DNA of 64,000 nucleotides, from contig NZ_AYSE01000001.1 of assembly GCF_000504165.1 (NCBI RefSeq), positions 1,178,001 through 1,242,000 of the forward strand, written 5' to 3'. Shown here in pieces: positions 17,491 to 27,784 of this stretch (positions are counted from its first letter, which is position 1; each line of letters starts with the position of its first letter). Position numbers and translations under genes: made by a program. The stretch comes from Bacillus sp. FJAT-14578. GTDB taxonomy: Bacteria; Bacillota; Bacilli; Bacillales; Bacillaceae_H. The notes under the pieces were generated by a model that saw only the letters and a list, made by a program, of their open reading frames with translations, made no database searches and was not told the DNA's origin.

Positions 17491-18813
17491 TTAAATCCCC
17501 AAACCAAATGAGAATAAAATAATCGCTAAAATGACACCTATTAACGGAACAATGACCGTCATTGCCCCTACCGCGCCATAAGCGTCTTGATGTGACTCTC
17601 CACATATTCCACGGATAGTCGTTACAACATATCCATTATGGGGAAGAGAGTCCAAACATCCTGATGAAATGGAAACAACACGGTGCAGCGCTTCTGGATT
17701 GACGCCCATATCCATATAGTGAGGAGCCAAAAGCGGTAAAGCAATTGCCTGCCCCCCTGATGCTGAACCCGTAATCCCAGCAATTGCACTGACGGCAATG
17801 GCTCCACCAATCAATGGACTTCCCGGAATGCTTGTCATTGCATCCACCGCTACCTGGAAAGCCGGCACTGCTTTTGCCACCCCGCCAAATCCAACCACAG
17901 CAGCTGTATTACCTATCGCGATTAACGCACCTAATGTTCCTTCCGAGACTGCATTCCAATAATTTCTGAAGTACTTCCAATTAATTAAAGTCGTCGCAAG
18001 AACACCGCCCAACAGGGCAATAATGAGTGCGGATTGCTTTAATGAATCATGGAAGACAAAAGAGATCACTAATACAACCAACAAAGGAATTAAACTCAAA
18101 AGCGGGTTTGGAAGCTGACTGTCATCAACCGCGGCCGGATCATTCTCGCGAGCCACAAAACGCTCTCCCTTCGCAACCGCTTTCGTAACCATGCGCTTTA
18201 ACCACCAATAACCGAATATCGCCATTACGATTGCTACAATCAAACTGACTTCCCAACCTGCATAAGGTGTAGTCCCTAAATACTCAATAGGAATCCAGTT
18301 TTGAATCTCAGGTGACCCTGCGGATGTCATCGTAAACGTAACCGACCCAAATGCAAGTGCAGCCGGAATAAATCTTCTTGGTAAATCTGCTTGTTTAAAC
18401 AAACTGACTGCCATCGGATATACGGAAAACGCTACAACGAACAAGCTGACACCGCCATATGTTAAAACAGCACAAGCCGTTACAACGGCCAATACAGCCC
18501 GTTTCATCCCAAGCTTATCGACAACCCATTTTGATACGGAATCAGCAGCACCGCTGTCCTCCATAACCTTTCCAAAAATAGCCCCCAGCAAGAACATTAA
18601 ATACCATGCTGTTACGAAGCTTGAAAAGCCACTCATATAGTTTCCGACAAAGTTCGCTTCCCCTTCTCCTACAAGCTGTGGAAAAAGCGGCATCCCCCCC
18701 AAAACAGCCACAATTAAAGCGCATAGAGGTCCGGCAACCAATAAGTTCATTCCCCTCATCGTTAAAAAGATGAGTAAAGCAAGTCCCCCGATCAACCCAA
18801 TCATGCTTAACAT
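17491..18813 (-). CDS. GntP-family organic anion permease
   Basis: A 440-residue membrane protein with about 12-14 hydrophobic segments. GntP-type motifs include ALAFGSVTFTMTSAGSPEIQ and GITGSASGGQAIALPLLAP. The family imports gluconate, citrate-like or hydroxy-acid substrates with protons; the substrate here is not decidable. ATG 18813 is preceded by AAAGGGGGAGAAAAG. A good cre site lies 30-43 bases upstream, so catabolite repression is likely. No catabolic gene is adjacent. Confidence 0.85.
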   Translation of the reverse strand: MLSMIGLIGGLALLIFLTMRGMNLLVAGPLCALIVAVLGGMPLFPQLVGEGEANFVGNYMSGFSSFVTAWYLMFLLGAIFGKVMEDSGAADSVSKWVVDKLGMKRAVLAVVTACAVLTYGGVSLFVVAFSVYPMAVSLFKQADLPRRFIPAALAFGSVTFTMTSAGSPEIQNWIPIEYLGTTPYAGWEVSLIVAIVMAIFGYWWLKRMVTKAVAKGERFVARENDPAAVDDSQLPNPLLSLIPLLVVLVISFVFHDSLKQSALIIALLGGVLATTLINWKYFRNYWNAVSEGTLGALIAIGNTAAVVGFGGVAKAVPAFQVAVDAMTSIPGSPLIGGAIAVSAIAGITGSASGGQAIALPLLAPHYMDMGVNPEALHRVVSISSGCLDSLPHNGYVVTTIRGICGESHQDAYGAVGAMTVIVPLIGVILAIILFSFGLGI

Positions 18814-18842
18814 CTTTTCTCCCCCTTTCTCCTGACCGACAA

Positions 18843-18856
18843 GGAAAACGCTTTCA
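18843..18856. promoter_or_regulatory. cre site (CcpA) before the GntP-type permease
   Basis: Minus-strand TGAAAGCGTTTTCC matches TGWAANCGNTNWCA except at the last base. The site is just upstream of the ribosome binding site, which suits roadblock or promoter repression. The remainder of 18857-19026 shows no gene. Confidence 0.65.
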
Positions 18857-19026
18857 ATAAAATAAGAATAGTACTTCCTCCTATGGTTGTCTTCCCTGTC
18901 TATCACTATATTATTTAGGGGATAATCAGTAAATTCTCGTTTTTTGTTTTTTATTTCATGCAAACATGAAATAAATCTTAATCAAGCGAGGAATTTACAG
19001 CCCGTTAATAAGAATAAAGCCCATAT

Positions 19027-19069
19027 AAAGAAAAATAACCGTCCTTTTCAAGGGGCAGCTATTTTTCTT
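19027..19069 (-). terminator. Terminator of yttB
   Basis: Minus-strand stem AAGAAAAATAGCTG...CGGTTATTTTTCTT, about 70 bases after the yttB stop, ending in TTTTTCTTT. Confidence 0.7.
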
Positions 19070-19140
19070 CTTGTTCTTTTTTAAAGACCTATTACCTGTT
19101 GCTTCTTGAACATAGACACGTTTAAGAAAGCAGTCCTTCA

Positions 19141-20337
19141 TTAAGACACGACTTCAGCAGCCACGTCCAATTGCTTTGCCTTATTTAATTTCCGATTATA
19201 AGCGATTGTTGTGAACATGGAAATGACTAGAAAACCAATCAGTACATAAAATAGTGTATTCATGGTATAGTAATCCGCTAAAATCCCGCCAAGCAAAGGC
19301 CCTATCATTCTTCCTCCTGTCGCCGTACTGTTTACCACCCCTTGGTAAAACCCTTCTTTCCCCTTCGGCGCCAGCATACTGGCAATGGTCGGAACTGCGG
19401 GCCAAACAAACATCTCTCCAATTGTCAGAACAATCATCGCCGCAAGAAAATGGGAGAACTGCTGAGCGACCGATATAATGGCAAATGAAGCAATGAAGAT
19501 GGTGACTCCTACCAGGATTTGCATCTTTAACGTTTTGGCTGCCACTTTAATGAAAGCATTGATTATTGGCTGTCCGAGTACAATTAGCAATCCATTAATG
19601 GTCCAAAGGAAACTATATTGTTTTAACGAGATATGGAGTTCCTGAGTGTAGGCGGAAATCGTTGAAGCCCATTGTGAATATGCAACCCAGCATAATAAAT
19701 AACCGACACAAAGCGTTAGCAAAGCTTGAAATTTAGCCCTGTTTTGTACAGGAGACATTTCATCCAGCACACTGACTTGTTTAGCTTTTTCAGCAGATAT
19801 TTTATGATAAGAAAAGACCGCTATCAAGAAAAAAAACACATACATAAAAGCATTCGCAATAAAAATATATGAAAAGGAATACGAGGCTACAAGACCGCCA
19901 AGAGCCGATCCAATCGCCACTCCGGCATTTTGGGCAACATACAGGGCATTAAACGCTTTTCGTCCACCTTCGGGCCACACTGTTCCCCCCATTGCATACA
20001 TGGCAGGAAAAACAATACCTGATCCCAGCCCAATGACGACCATCAAGAATATGTACAAAGGCCACTCCTGGAAGAAGACGAGGGTGATTAAGGTAGATAA
20101 GGTAATAAGAATTCCCAATAAGATGGATTTATAACCTCCAATCTTATCAAATAGCACCCCGCCAAGCAAATTTCCGACAACGCTTGCGCCGGCATTGAGC
20201 ATTAATACAATACCCGCCATAGATAGCGATTTACCTAAGTGATCATGGATGTAAATCGTATTTAAAGGCCATAAAAAAGAAGCTCCCGTTACGTTGATAA
20301 GCATCCCGATTACTAAGAGCCATAGTGAACGAGGCAT
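19141..20337 (-). CDS. yttB: YttB-like MFS transporter
   Basis: A 398-residue major facilitator with about 12 membrane helices. It has the DHA-type layout: motif A-like GGVLFDKIGGYKSILLG between helices 2 and 3, and VIGLGSGIVFPAMYAMGG in helix 4. It resembles B. subtilis YttB, a presumed multidrug or metabolite exporter. ATG 20337 is chosen because TATAAAGGAGGTATCTGTTTT precedes it. The substrate is unknown. Confidence 0.85.
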   Translation of the reverse strand: MPRSLWLLVIGMLINVTGASFLWPLNTIYIHDHLGKSLSMAGIVLMLNAGASVVGNLLGGVLFDKIGGYKSILLGILITLSTLITLVFFQEWPLYIFLMVVIGLGSGIVFPAMYAMGGTVWPEGGRKAFNALYVAQNAGVAIGSALGGLVASYSFSYIFIANAFMYVFFFLIAVFSYHKISAEKAKQVSVLDEMSPVQNRAKFQALLTLCVGYLLCWVAYSQWASTISAYTQELHISLKQYSFLWTINGLLIVLGQPIINAFIKVAAKTLKMQILVGVTIFIASFAIISVAQQFSHFLAAMIVLTIGEMFVWPAVPTIASMLAPKGKEGFYQGVVNSTATGGRMIGPLLGGILADYYTMNTLFYVLIGFLVISMFTTIAYNRKLNKAKQLDVAAEVVS

Positions 20338-20554
20338 AAAACAGATACCTCCTTTATATTTTTCGAATCTATCCACCGAGCACGCACGTGGTATCGGTAG
20401 ACATACCCATATTTTCAAAACCGTAAATTTCGAGTTCCAAAATAAATTGTATGACCTTCCTCTTTATTTGGCAATACAAAGAAAAAACTTTATTTTTTCA
20501 AAAAATAAGGCTATTTTCGCAAACTTTGTTGCTATTTAACAAATAGTGGGGAGT

Positions 20555-20683
20555 GGTTGGTTTCCGCTCCAGGTTGCTCGCTTTCCGCGGGGCGTGCGGT
20601 GAGCCTCCTCGGCTTACATCCTGTGGGGTCTCACCTGTCCCGCTGCTCCCGCAGGAGTCTCGCACCTTCCGCTCCAACCAACC
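20555..20683. repeat. Dispersed repeat family D, GC-rich palindrome
   Basis: Bounded by GGTTGGTTTCCGCTCC and TTCCGCTCCAACCAACC, which share inverted GGTTGG/CCAACC ends and a directly repeated TTCCGCTCCA. Interior pairs include GGTGAG/CTCACC. The GC content is far above the flanking AT-rich sequence. I recall similar elements in many Bacillaceae genomes. There is no reading frame with a ribosome binding site. Confidence 0.7.
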
Positions 20684-20801
20684 TTAAACGTTTATCTTTC
20701 AAGAAACCTATCTAAAAACAACAATCTTTTAGAAAAGAGCCAAAAATAAAGACCTATAAAAATGAAGTTAAAAAAAACATACCGCTGGACTGAAGCATGA
20801 G

Positions 20802-20827
20802 AAAAAGCAGCCTTTTGGCTGCTTTTT
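20802..20827. terminator. Terminator overlapping the 54-residue gene's stop codon
   Basis: Perfect stem AAAAAGCAGCC/GGCTGCTTTTT. Confidence 0.85.
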
Positions 20828-20990
20828 AACGGTCAGGACGTTGTTTGGAGCGGATTGGTTGTGCCTTATGGCTATTTTTTTTCTTTAATTCCTTTACTGG
20901 ATCAACGTCTCTTCCCAATTCTATATCGTTATTATTAATGCCATTTTTCGTTTTTTGTTCAGGGTTATTTTGCTTGGAACGCTTTTTCAT
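20826..20990 (-). CDS. Small very basic/polar protein, 54 residues, unknown
   Basis: The product begins MKKRSKQNNPEQKTKNGINN and ends RSKQRPDR. It is highly charged, lacks hydrophobic stretches and is probably disordered. AGGGGAGG lies nine bases before the ATG at 20990, and a terminator overlaps the stop, so it looks like a real gene. It follows ytzC by 17 bases and is probably co-transcribed. The composition resembles small acid-soluble or spore-associated peptides of Bacillus, but no family is claimed. Confidence 0.7.
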   Translation of the reverse strand: MKKRSKQNNPEQKTKNGINNNDIELGRDVDPVKELKKKNSHKAQPIRSKQRPDR

Positions 20991-21007
20991 TCGTTTGCCC
21001 TCCCCTT

Positions 21008-21271
21008 TTAACGATCTTCCAAAATCATTTCATTTTGCACATTTTGAACTTGCAAACGCATACGGTATAACTGATCCCTTTGCTGAGCATTGGCACTATG
21101 CGAGAACTCTTCAAGTTCCTTGTAAGCATTCTCTAATCCTTGCTGTGCTTTTACATACTCACTGTCATTATAATGCTCTTGTTTTTGGCCTTCCGCTAGT
21201 TGATCTTTTGCAAATCGAAGCGAATCTTCGCATTGTTGTAAAAGTTTATCAATAGATTGACGAGTTGTCAT
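21008..21271 (-). CDS. ytzC: YtzC (DUF2524) small protein
   Basis: 87 residues, all-helical and charged, with AQQRDQLYRMRLQVQNVQNE near the C-terminus as in B. subtilis YtzC. Function is unknown. ATG 21271 is chosen because TTTGGAGGGAAGAAT precedes it and MTTRQS matches the family start. Confidence 0.85.
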   Translation of the reverse strand: MTTRQSIDKLLQQCEDSLRFAKDQLAEGQKQEHYNDSEYVKAQQGLENAYKELEEFSHSANAQQRDQLYRMRLQVQNVQNEMILEDR

Positions 21272-21481
21272 ATTCTTCCCTCCAAATGATTGATGCACAA
21301 TGGTCTCTTACTAATGGAAGTTTCCTTTGTAGTTTGCCTCAACCTTCCCGAAACATTCCCACCCATTTTTTTCACTCTTTTTCTATTTGGAAGCACTTAT
21401 GATTTTTGATACAATTGTTTGATGTATCTCATTTATTCGAAATAAATTCAACATACCTTTACTTCAAAGGAGGTTACTGAC

Positions 21482-23019
<1,538 letters not shown>

Positions 23020-23055
23020 GAAACACTCACGAAGCTTTTCTTATAAAAACAGGTG

Positions 23056-23094
23056 AACTAACAGCCATGGGTATGGACAAGCCCATGGCCAGTT
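23056..23094. terminator. Hairpin between convergent ytqB and ytpB
   Basis: GCCATGGG/CCCATGGC palindrome overlapping the ytpB stop. No strong T-tract, so terminator function is likely but not certain. Confidence 0.55.
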
Positions 23095-24157
23095 ATTTCA
23101 CTTTGCTTAATTTACGGTAAAGCCTTCCGTTCATATAAAAAAAATAGCTTAACGACCCGCCTGCTTTTATTAGCTTTTTCGCTACTTGTCTTACGTTTTC
23201 TTGCCTAGCGACTTTTTCATCGGATAGATAAATTCCCAACAGCCCTCGATTGATAAACCGATGGAACCGTTCATCCGGCAACCCTTGAGTATGTCGATCC
23301 GCTTCCTTTACAAAATGATAAAACCTTCTCACCATCACTTCATCATGAGGATAATAGAAACAGAAATTTAAATCTCCGCCTTCCCTATCCTCTTCTTGAT
23401 CAATAAAATAATCCAATAGAATATGCAGTCCCTGAATATAAGGAAAATAGCCCCTCTTAATCTTTTCTGCTTCCTCTCTTGTAAATTCTTCCTGGAAGGC
23501 ATAAGCGACTAAACAAAATACCCCAAGTGTTGAACCTGAACACGCTGAGAATTCATACCACTCCATGTCCGGCAACTCCCGCTTATGAGAAGCAAACCAT
23601 TTTTCAAGCCTGGGAACCCGTTCTTCCCTCGTTACATGCTTATGTACTTGCAAATCACAATAATAGTCCGCCAATTCCAATAAATAGTCAGCAATATAAG
23701 GGTAATGGACAAGCTCCCGCAATACTTCTTGACATGCATTAACCAACTCATGCAAGTATCCTCCATCGTTCCGCTCCTCTCGAAAACGATAATAATCTTG
23801 CAAAGGGAAACCGGGCTGTAATGCATGAAGCATCGATTCATGGAGGGCGGCAAAGTCTTCCGCATCCAATGATGTACTTCGGTCGCATAAATTATCCAGG
23901 TAATCGCTGATTGTTTGATAGGCCACAATAAACCGGATGCAAGCCTGCCTCTTTTCTTTTGCAAGAATTGACAGAATTGCGCCGCCTTCACAGTGAAACG
24001 TTTTAGCCTCAATACTCGCTAATGCCTGCTTACGCAACTCTTCATTTGGAATGGATTCCGCATATGATTGCCAATGATTAAGTTCTTCATGTACGGCAGG
24101 CAGCACGTCACGATAAACCATTCTCATCAATGACAGCGGGTGCGAAGGGATTTTCAT
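23093..24157 (-). CDS. ytpB: YtpB tetraprenyl-beta-curcumene synthase (DUF2600)
   Basis: A 354-residue all-helical terpene synthase-like protein matching B. subtilis YtpB, which cyclises tetraprenyl diphosphate (C35) to tetraprenyl-beta-curcumene. The Asp-rich motif appears as SDYLDNLCDR (about 83-92), and a second acidic motif is LLDYFIDQEEDREGGD (about 236-251). The product feeds C35 terpenoids (sesquarterpenes) of spores. It lies 77 bases downstream of ytpA, the same pairing as in B. subtilis. Confidence 0.88.
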   Translation of the reverse strand: MKIPSHPLSLMRMVYRDVLPAVHEELNHWQSYAESIPNEELRKQALASIEAKTFHCEGGAILSILAKEKRQACIRFIVAYQTISDYLDNLCDRSTSLDAEDFAALHESMLHALQPGFPLQDYYRFREERNDGGYLHELVNACQEVLRELVHYPYIADYLLELADYYCDLQVHKHVTREERVPRLEKWFASHKRELPDMEWYEFSACSGSTLGVFCLVAYAFQEEFTREEAEKIKRGYFPYIQGLHILLDYFIDQEEDREGGDLNFCFYYPHDEVMVRRFYHFVKEADRHTQGLPDERFHRFINRGLLGIYLSDEKVARQENVRQVAKKLIKAGGSLSYFFYMNGRLYRKLSKVK

Positions 24158-24234
24158 TTTTTCACCACCTTGCTTCTAATTTACCCCGTTTCTTTCCACC
24201 TTAACATTAACTCTCCTGTTGATGCCGTTTCACT

Positions 24235-25011
24235 TTATAGGTGTAGCTCAACAAAGCTCTTTGCGTAAAGAAACACTTCTTCTTTTTCAGGCTCATTAAA
24301 TATTTCATGATAAAGTTCAGGCCACTCTTTATAAATCTTTTCACTGAGTTCCAACTCATCAAACCATTGTCTGACATGTTGTTTTTCCACCACTTTGTCA
24401 TCGCCTGCCTGCATGACCAATACCGGAATATCAGGCAGCTTTTCTATATTTTTAAAAGCCAAATTCATGGCATGCATAAACTCCCGATACCACCGCACAG
24501 AAACTTTCGTCACATACAGAGAATCATTTTCGTCCTGCTCCCGCATTTCTTTATTTCGCGTTACCTTTTCCGCGGCTAAATGGGAGTCAAACAGCATGCC
24601 TGGAAACACTTTATTGAGCCCTTTGGATAAAATGTCCATATAAGCGGGAGGATATTCTGTCAAGCCCAGCGCCGGAGAGGAAAGAATGACGCCCCAAATC
24701 GGCATCTTTTTTTCCTGCAGCGTTCGTATTACAGAGAGACCTCCCATGCTATGACCCAATAAAAAAATAGGAAGGTCATATTTTTGCGCTTCCTTCACCC
24801 ATGTCTCAACCGCTTCAATGTATTCATCAAACGAAGCAATATGCCCGCGTCTTCTTGTGGTTAATCCTTGCCCAGGAAGATCGCCCATAATGACGTGCAG
24901 CCCGATGGAGCGCCACATTTCGATAAGCCATCGATACCGCCCATGATGCTCAGCCGCCCCATGAACCATCACCATGACTCCTCTAGGGTATTCAGCTTCC
25001 CATTTCCACAT
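24235..25011 (-). CDS. ytpA: YtpA-like lysophospholipase (alpha/beta hydrolase)
   Basis: A 258-residue serine hydrolase of the monoglyceride lipase/lysophospholipase group. Nucleophile elbow is GHSMGG (about 95-100), oxyanion motif HGAAEHHGRY (about 18-27), and the late Asp/His are seen in QAGDDKVV and ELYHEIFNEPE. B. subtilis YtpA makes bacilysocin-type lysophospholipid and is in the SigM regulon; regulation here is not shown. Confidence 0.85.
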   Translation of the reverse strand: MWKWEAEYPRGVMVMVHGAAEHHGRYRWLIEMWRSIGLHVIMGDLPGQGLTTRRRGHIASFDEYIEAVETWVKEAQKYDLPIFLLGHSMGGLSVIRTLQEKKMPIWGVILSSPALGLTEYPPAYMDILSKGLNKVFPGMLFDSHLAAEKVTRNKEMREQDENDSLYVTKVSVRWYREFMHAMNLAFKNIEKLPDIPVLVMQAGDDKVVEKQHVRQWFDELELSEKIYKEWPELYHEIFNEPEKEEVFLYAKSFVELHL

Positions 25012-25122
25012 ATACCGCTCTTCCTTTCCATTTTCATATTTACGTCTTAGAAAAAAGTTTGTACACTTACATTAGAATATTTACGCCTGTTTTTCAACTT
25101 ACATGAAGGGATGAAAGAAAAA

Positions 25123-25638
25123 ATGATCTATGAGTATGAAGGGAAAAAACCAAACATTGCCGCGACGGCTTTTATTGCAGACTACGTGACCATTAGCGGA
25201 GATGTTGAAATCGGGGAAGAAAGCAGCATCTGGTTCAACACGGTTATTCGGGGGGATATCGCTCCTACCATTATTGGAGACCGTGTCAACATTCAAGACC
25301 AATCCACGCTTCACCAAAGCCCGAACCGCCCGCTCATCATTGAAGATGACGTATCGGTTGGGCATCAAGTGATCCTTCACAGTTCCATTATAAGGAAAAA
25401 CGCTCTAATAGGCATGGGATCCATTATATTGGACGGGGCCGAGGTTGGGGAAGGAGCCTTCATCGGTGCAGGAAGCCTCGTCCCTCCAGGGAAAAAAATT
25501 CCGCCCCATACTCTTGCTGTAGGGCGCCCCGCTAAAGTCGTAAGAGAATTGACTGAAGCAGACCGCCAAGAAATGGCACGCATACGCCAAAGCTATGTCG
25601 AAAAGGGACAATATTATAAGTCCCTGCAAAAAGGCTGA
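25123..25638 (+). CDS. ytoA: YtoA gamma-carbonic anhydrase-like hexapeptide protein
   Basis: 171 residues of left-handed beta-helix hexapeptide repeats, ending in the C-terminal helix YVEKGQYYKSLQKG. Candidate metal His residues appear in STLHQSP and VGHQVILHSS. The family is related to gamma-carbonic anhydrases, but enzymatic activity is not proven. ATG 25123 is chosen because the B. subtilis protein starts MIY; an earlier ATG at 25111 directly abuts GAAGGG. Confidence 0.85.
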   Translation: MIYEYEGKKPNIAATAFIADYVTISGDVEIGEESSIWFNTVIRGDIAPTIIGDRVNIQDQSTLHQSPNRPLIIEDDVSVGHQVILHSSIIRKNALIGMGSIILDGAEVGEGAFIGAGSLVPPGKKIPPHTLAVGRPAKVVRELTEADRQEMARIRQSYVEKGQYYKSLQKG

Positions 25639-25699
25639 GTCAGATTGCCAACACGCCTAACCAATACATTTTTAATCCATGGAAAAAACTGATTTTTTT

Positions 25700-25806
25700 A
25701 GATAAAAGGCCCCGTCACGAAATCCTTGATTTTACTGGATTGTTATGACGGGGCCTTTCATGAGGATGACCCAAAGGGCTGACTTTTGCCCTTTTGGATC
25801 ATCCTC
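25700..25806 (-). repeat. Dispersed repeat family A, copy A4
   Basis: Hairpin 2 (25704-25760) has arms AAAGGCCCCGTCA/TGACGGGGCCTTT. Hairpin 1 (25762-25806) has arms GAGGATGACCCAAAGGGC and its near complement, including a G-T pair. It lies between ytoA and the PAP2 gene and may act as a terminator. Confidence 0.85.
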
Positions 25807-25911
25807 TTTGTAAATATTCTGCTTATTTTTTTTACAATAATTTATTACTGCCTCCACAATCGCTCTTTAAAATGAAGGTTAAAGACAGTCTAAAAGGAGC
25901 TTACACGACTC

Positions 25912-26433
25912 ATGCCAAAAATTGTTCGCCACCTTTATGATTTTGAATGCCATGTGTTTAAAATGGTTAACCAGCACTTCGACCGCAAATGGCTTAACGT
26001 TTATTTTCGATTCATTACCCACCTCGGCGGTGCAGGATTTACGATTTCTTTTGTGCTGCTTATGCTATTTACACCAAATCCGCTTCAAACAACGGCTTTG
26101 GCAAGCGGTGCTGCTCTGGCCTTCAGCCACATACCCGTGGCTTTGACCAAAAAATTGTATCCTCGCAAACGCCCTTACATGAGACTGAGGGGAACAAAAG
26201 TATTAGATAATCCGCTTCAAGATCACTCATTTCCCTCTGGCCATACAACAGCTGCGTTTTCGATTCTCATTCCTTTTATATGCCATTATCCTGCAGGCGC
26301 TTTTTTACTGTTTCCGCTTGCATGCAGTGTAGGCATTTCAAGAATTTATCTAGGACTTCATTATCCCACCGATGTATTGGCCGGCATGATGCTCGGAACC
26401 TCTGCAGGGATTTTATCCTTTCTTTTTCTTTGA
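25912..26433 (+). CDS. PAP2-family membrane phosphatase
   Basis: 173 residues with about five membrane helices and all three PAP2 motifs: KKLYPRKRPY, PSGHT and SRIYLGLHYPTDVLAG. Likely substrates are undecaprenyl pyrophosphate or another lipid phosphate at the outer membrane face. It is followed by a glycosyltransferase 55 bases downstream, so a shared role in glycolipid or wall-lipid metabolism is possible. Confidence 0.88.
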   Translation: MPKIVRHLYDFECHVFKMVNQHFDRKWLNVYFRFITHLGGAGFTISFVLLMLFTPNPLQTTALASGAALAFSHIPVALTKKLYPRKRPYMRLRGTKVLDNPLQDHSFPSGHTTAAFSILIPFICHYPAGAFLLFPLACSVGISRIYLGLHYPTDVLAGMMLGTSAGILSFLFL

Positions 26434-26488
26434 ATAAAGTGAACGTTTAAAATCTGAGAAGTAAACTTGAAAATACAGGGGGGAGACA

Positions 26489-27634
26489 ATGAAAATCGCT
26501 TTATTCACAGACACTTTTGCACCTGATATAAATGGCGTGGCCAATACATTGAAACGATTTACGGATTATTTAAAAATGAAAGATATACCTTTTCGCGTAT
26601 TTGCTCCAGAAGGCACAAATGATGATTTATTTTCTGCCCATATTCACCGTTTTGCGAGTCTGCCTTTTTTCTTGTACCCAGAATGCCGCTTGGCCCTGCC
26701 CAATATGCTGAAAATCAAAGCGAGCCTCCAAGACTTTCAGCCTGATATTATTCATGTGGCGACCCCCTTTAACATGGGTCTTTGCGGTTTGCATTATGCC
26801 AAAAAAATGAATATTCCTATCGTAGGTTCTTACCACACAGACTTCGATCAATATTTAAAATACTACGACCTAGAATTTCTTTCCTCCTTACTTTGGAAAT
26901 ATATGAATTGGTTCCATCGATCATTAAGATGCATTTTCGTTCCTTCTCCATCAACAAAAGAACATCTGCAGCCACACGGATTTACAAACGTTTCGATTTG
27001 GTCGAGAGGCGTCGATACCGCTTTATTTCACCCTTATTATGATCGTTTTGATGTTCGCATCAAATATAATATTAAGCGTCCATATATTTTGACATATGCA
27101 GGCCGGCTTGCTCCCGAGAAAAATCTGGACTTGTTAATGAAAATTGCCCGGTCCTTGCCAGCCCATATTAAACATCAAACACATTGGCTTATTGTCGGAG
27201 ACGGCCCCTTAAAAGAAGAATTGCAAAAAAAGGCACTTGAACATATGACTTTTACAGGTTTTCTGAATAAAGAACAACTTGCGAATATATATGCAGCCTC
27301 TGATTTATTTGTTTTTCCATCTGCAACCGAAACATTCGGAAATGTCGTGTTAGAATCTCTAGCAGCCGGTACTCCTGCTATAGCCGCAAATGCAGGCGGT
27401 GTCAAACATATCGTCCAACACGATGGAACAGGTTATTTATGTGATCCTGACTCCGTTTCACAATTTGTACACTACATTACGTTTTGTTTAGAAAACCTGC
27501 ATAAACGCATACAGCTTGGTCACCGGGCAAGACAATACGCTTTAACGCAAACGTGGGAATCCATTTTTGACGGCTTGCTAGCTCAATATGAGGAAGCCCT
27601 CGCCCACCAAACGGACTCCATTCAATTAGCTTAA
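26489..27634 (+). CDS. GT4-family glycosyltransferase
   Basis: A 381-residue GT-B fold enzyme of the MgtA/GDP-mannose-type GT4 group. N-terminal acceptor domain starts KIALFTDTFAPDINGVANTL; the C-terminal donor domain has AGRLAPEKNLDLL, VGDGPLKEEL and FPSATETFGNVVLESLAAG with the EX7E glutamates. It probably transfers hexose to a lipid acceptor at the cytoplasmic membrane. AGGGGGGAGACA precedes the ATG. Confidence 0.87.
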   Translation: MKIALFTDTFAPDINGVANTLKRFTDYLKMKDIPFRVFAPEGTNDDLFSAHIHRFASLPFFLYPECRLALPNMLKIKASLQDFQPDIIHVATPFNMGLCGLHYAKKMNIPIVGSYHTDFDQYLKYYDLEFLSSLLWKYMNWFHRSLRCIFVPSPSTKEHLQPHGFTNVSIWSRGVDTALFHPYYDRFDVRIKYNIKRPYILTYAGRLAPEKNLDLLMKIARSLPAHIKHQTHWLIVGDGPLKEELQKKALEHMTFTGFLNKEQLANIYAASDLFVFPSATETFGNVVLESLAAGTPAIAANAGGVKHIVQHDGTGYLCDPDSVSQFVHYITFCLENLHKRIQLGHRARQYALTQTWESIFDGLLAQYEEALAHQTDSIQLA

Positions 27635-27751
27635 CGCTCTTTTTTCCTTTATAAAATTGGCCATGTTAAAGTGTAAGGTTGATTTTTGACCCATTTGAAT
27701 GAAACGAAAACAATCGAAAATCAACAGCATTGTTTAACAACGCCATAAAAT

Positions 27752-27784
27752 AAAAAATCCGGCCCCTTAAGACCGGATTTTTTA
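27752..27784 (-). terminator. Terminator of metK
   Basis: AAAAAATCCGG-CC/GACCGGATTTTTT directly after the metK stop, with T-tracts on both strands. Confidence 0.9.
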
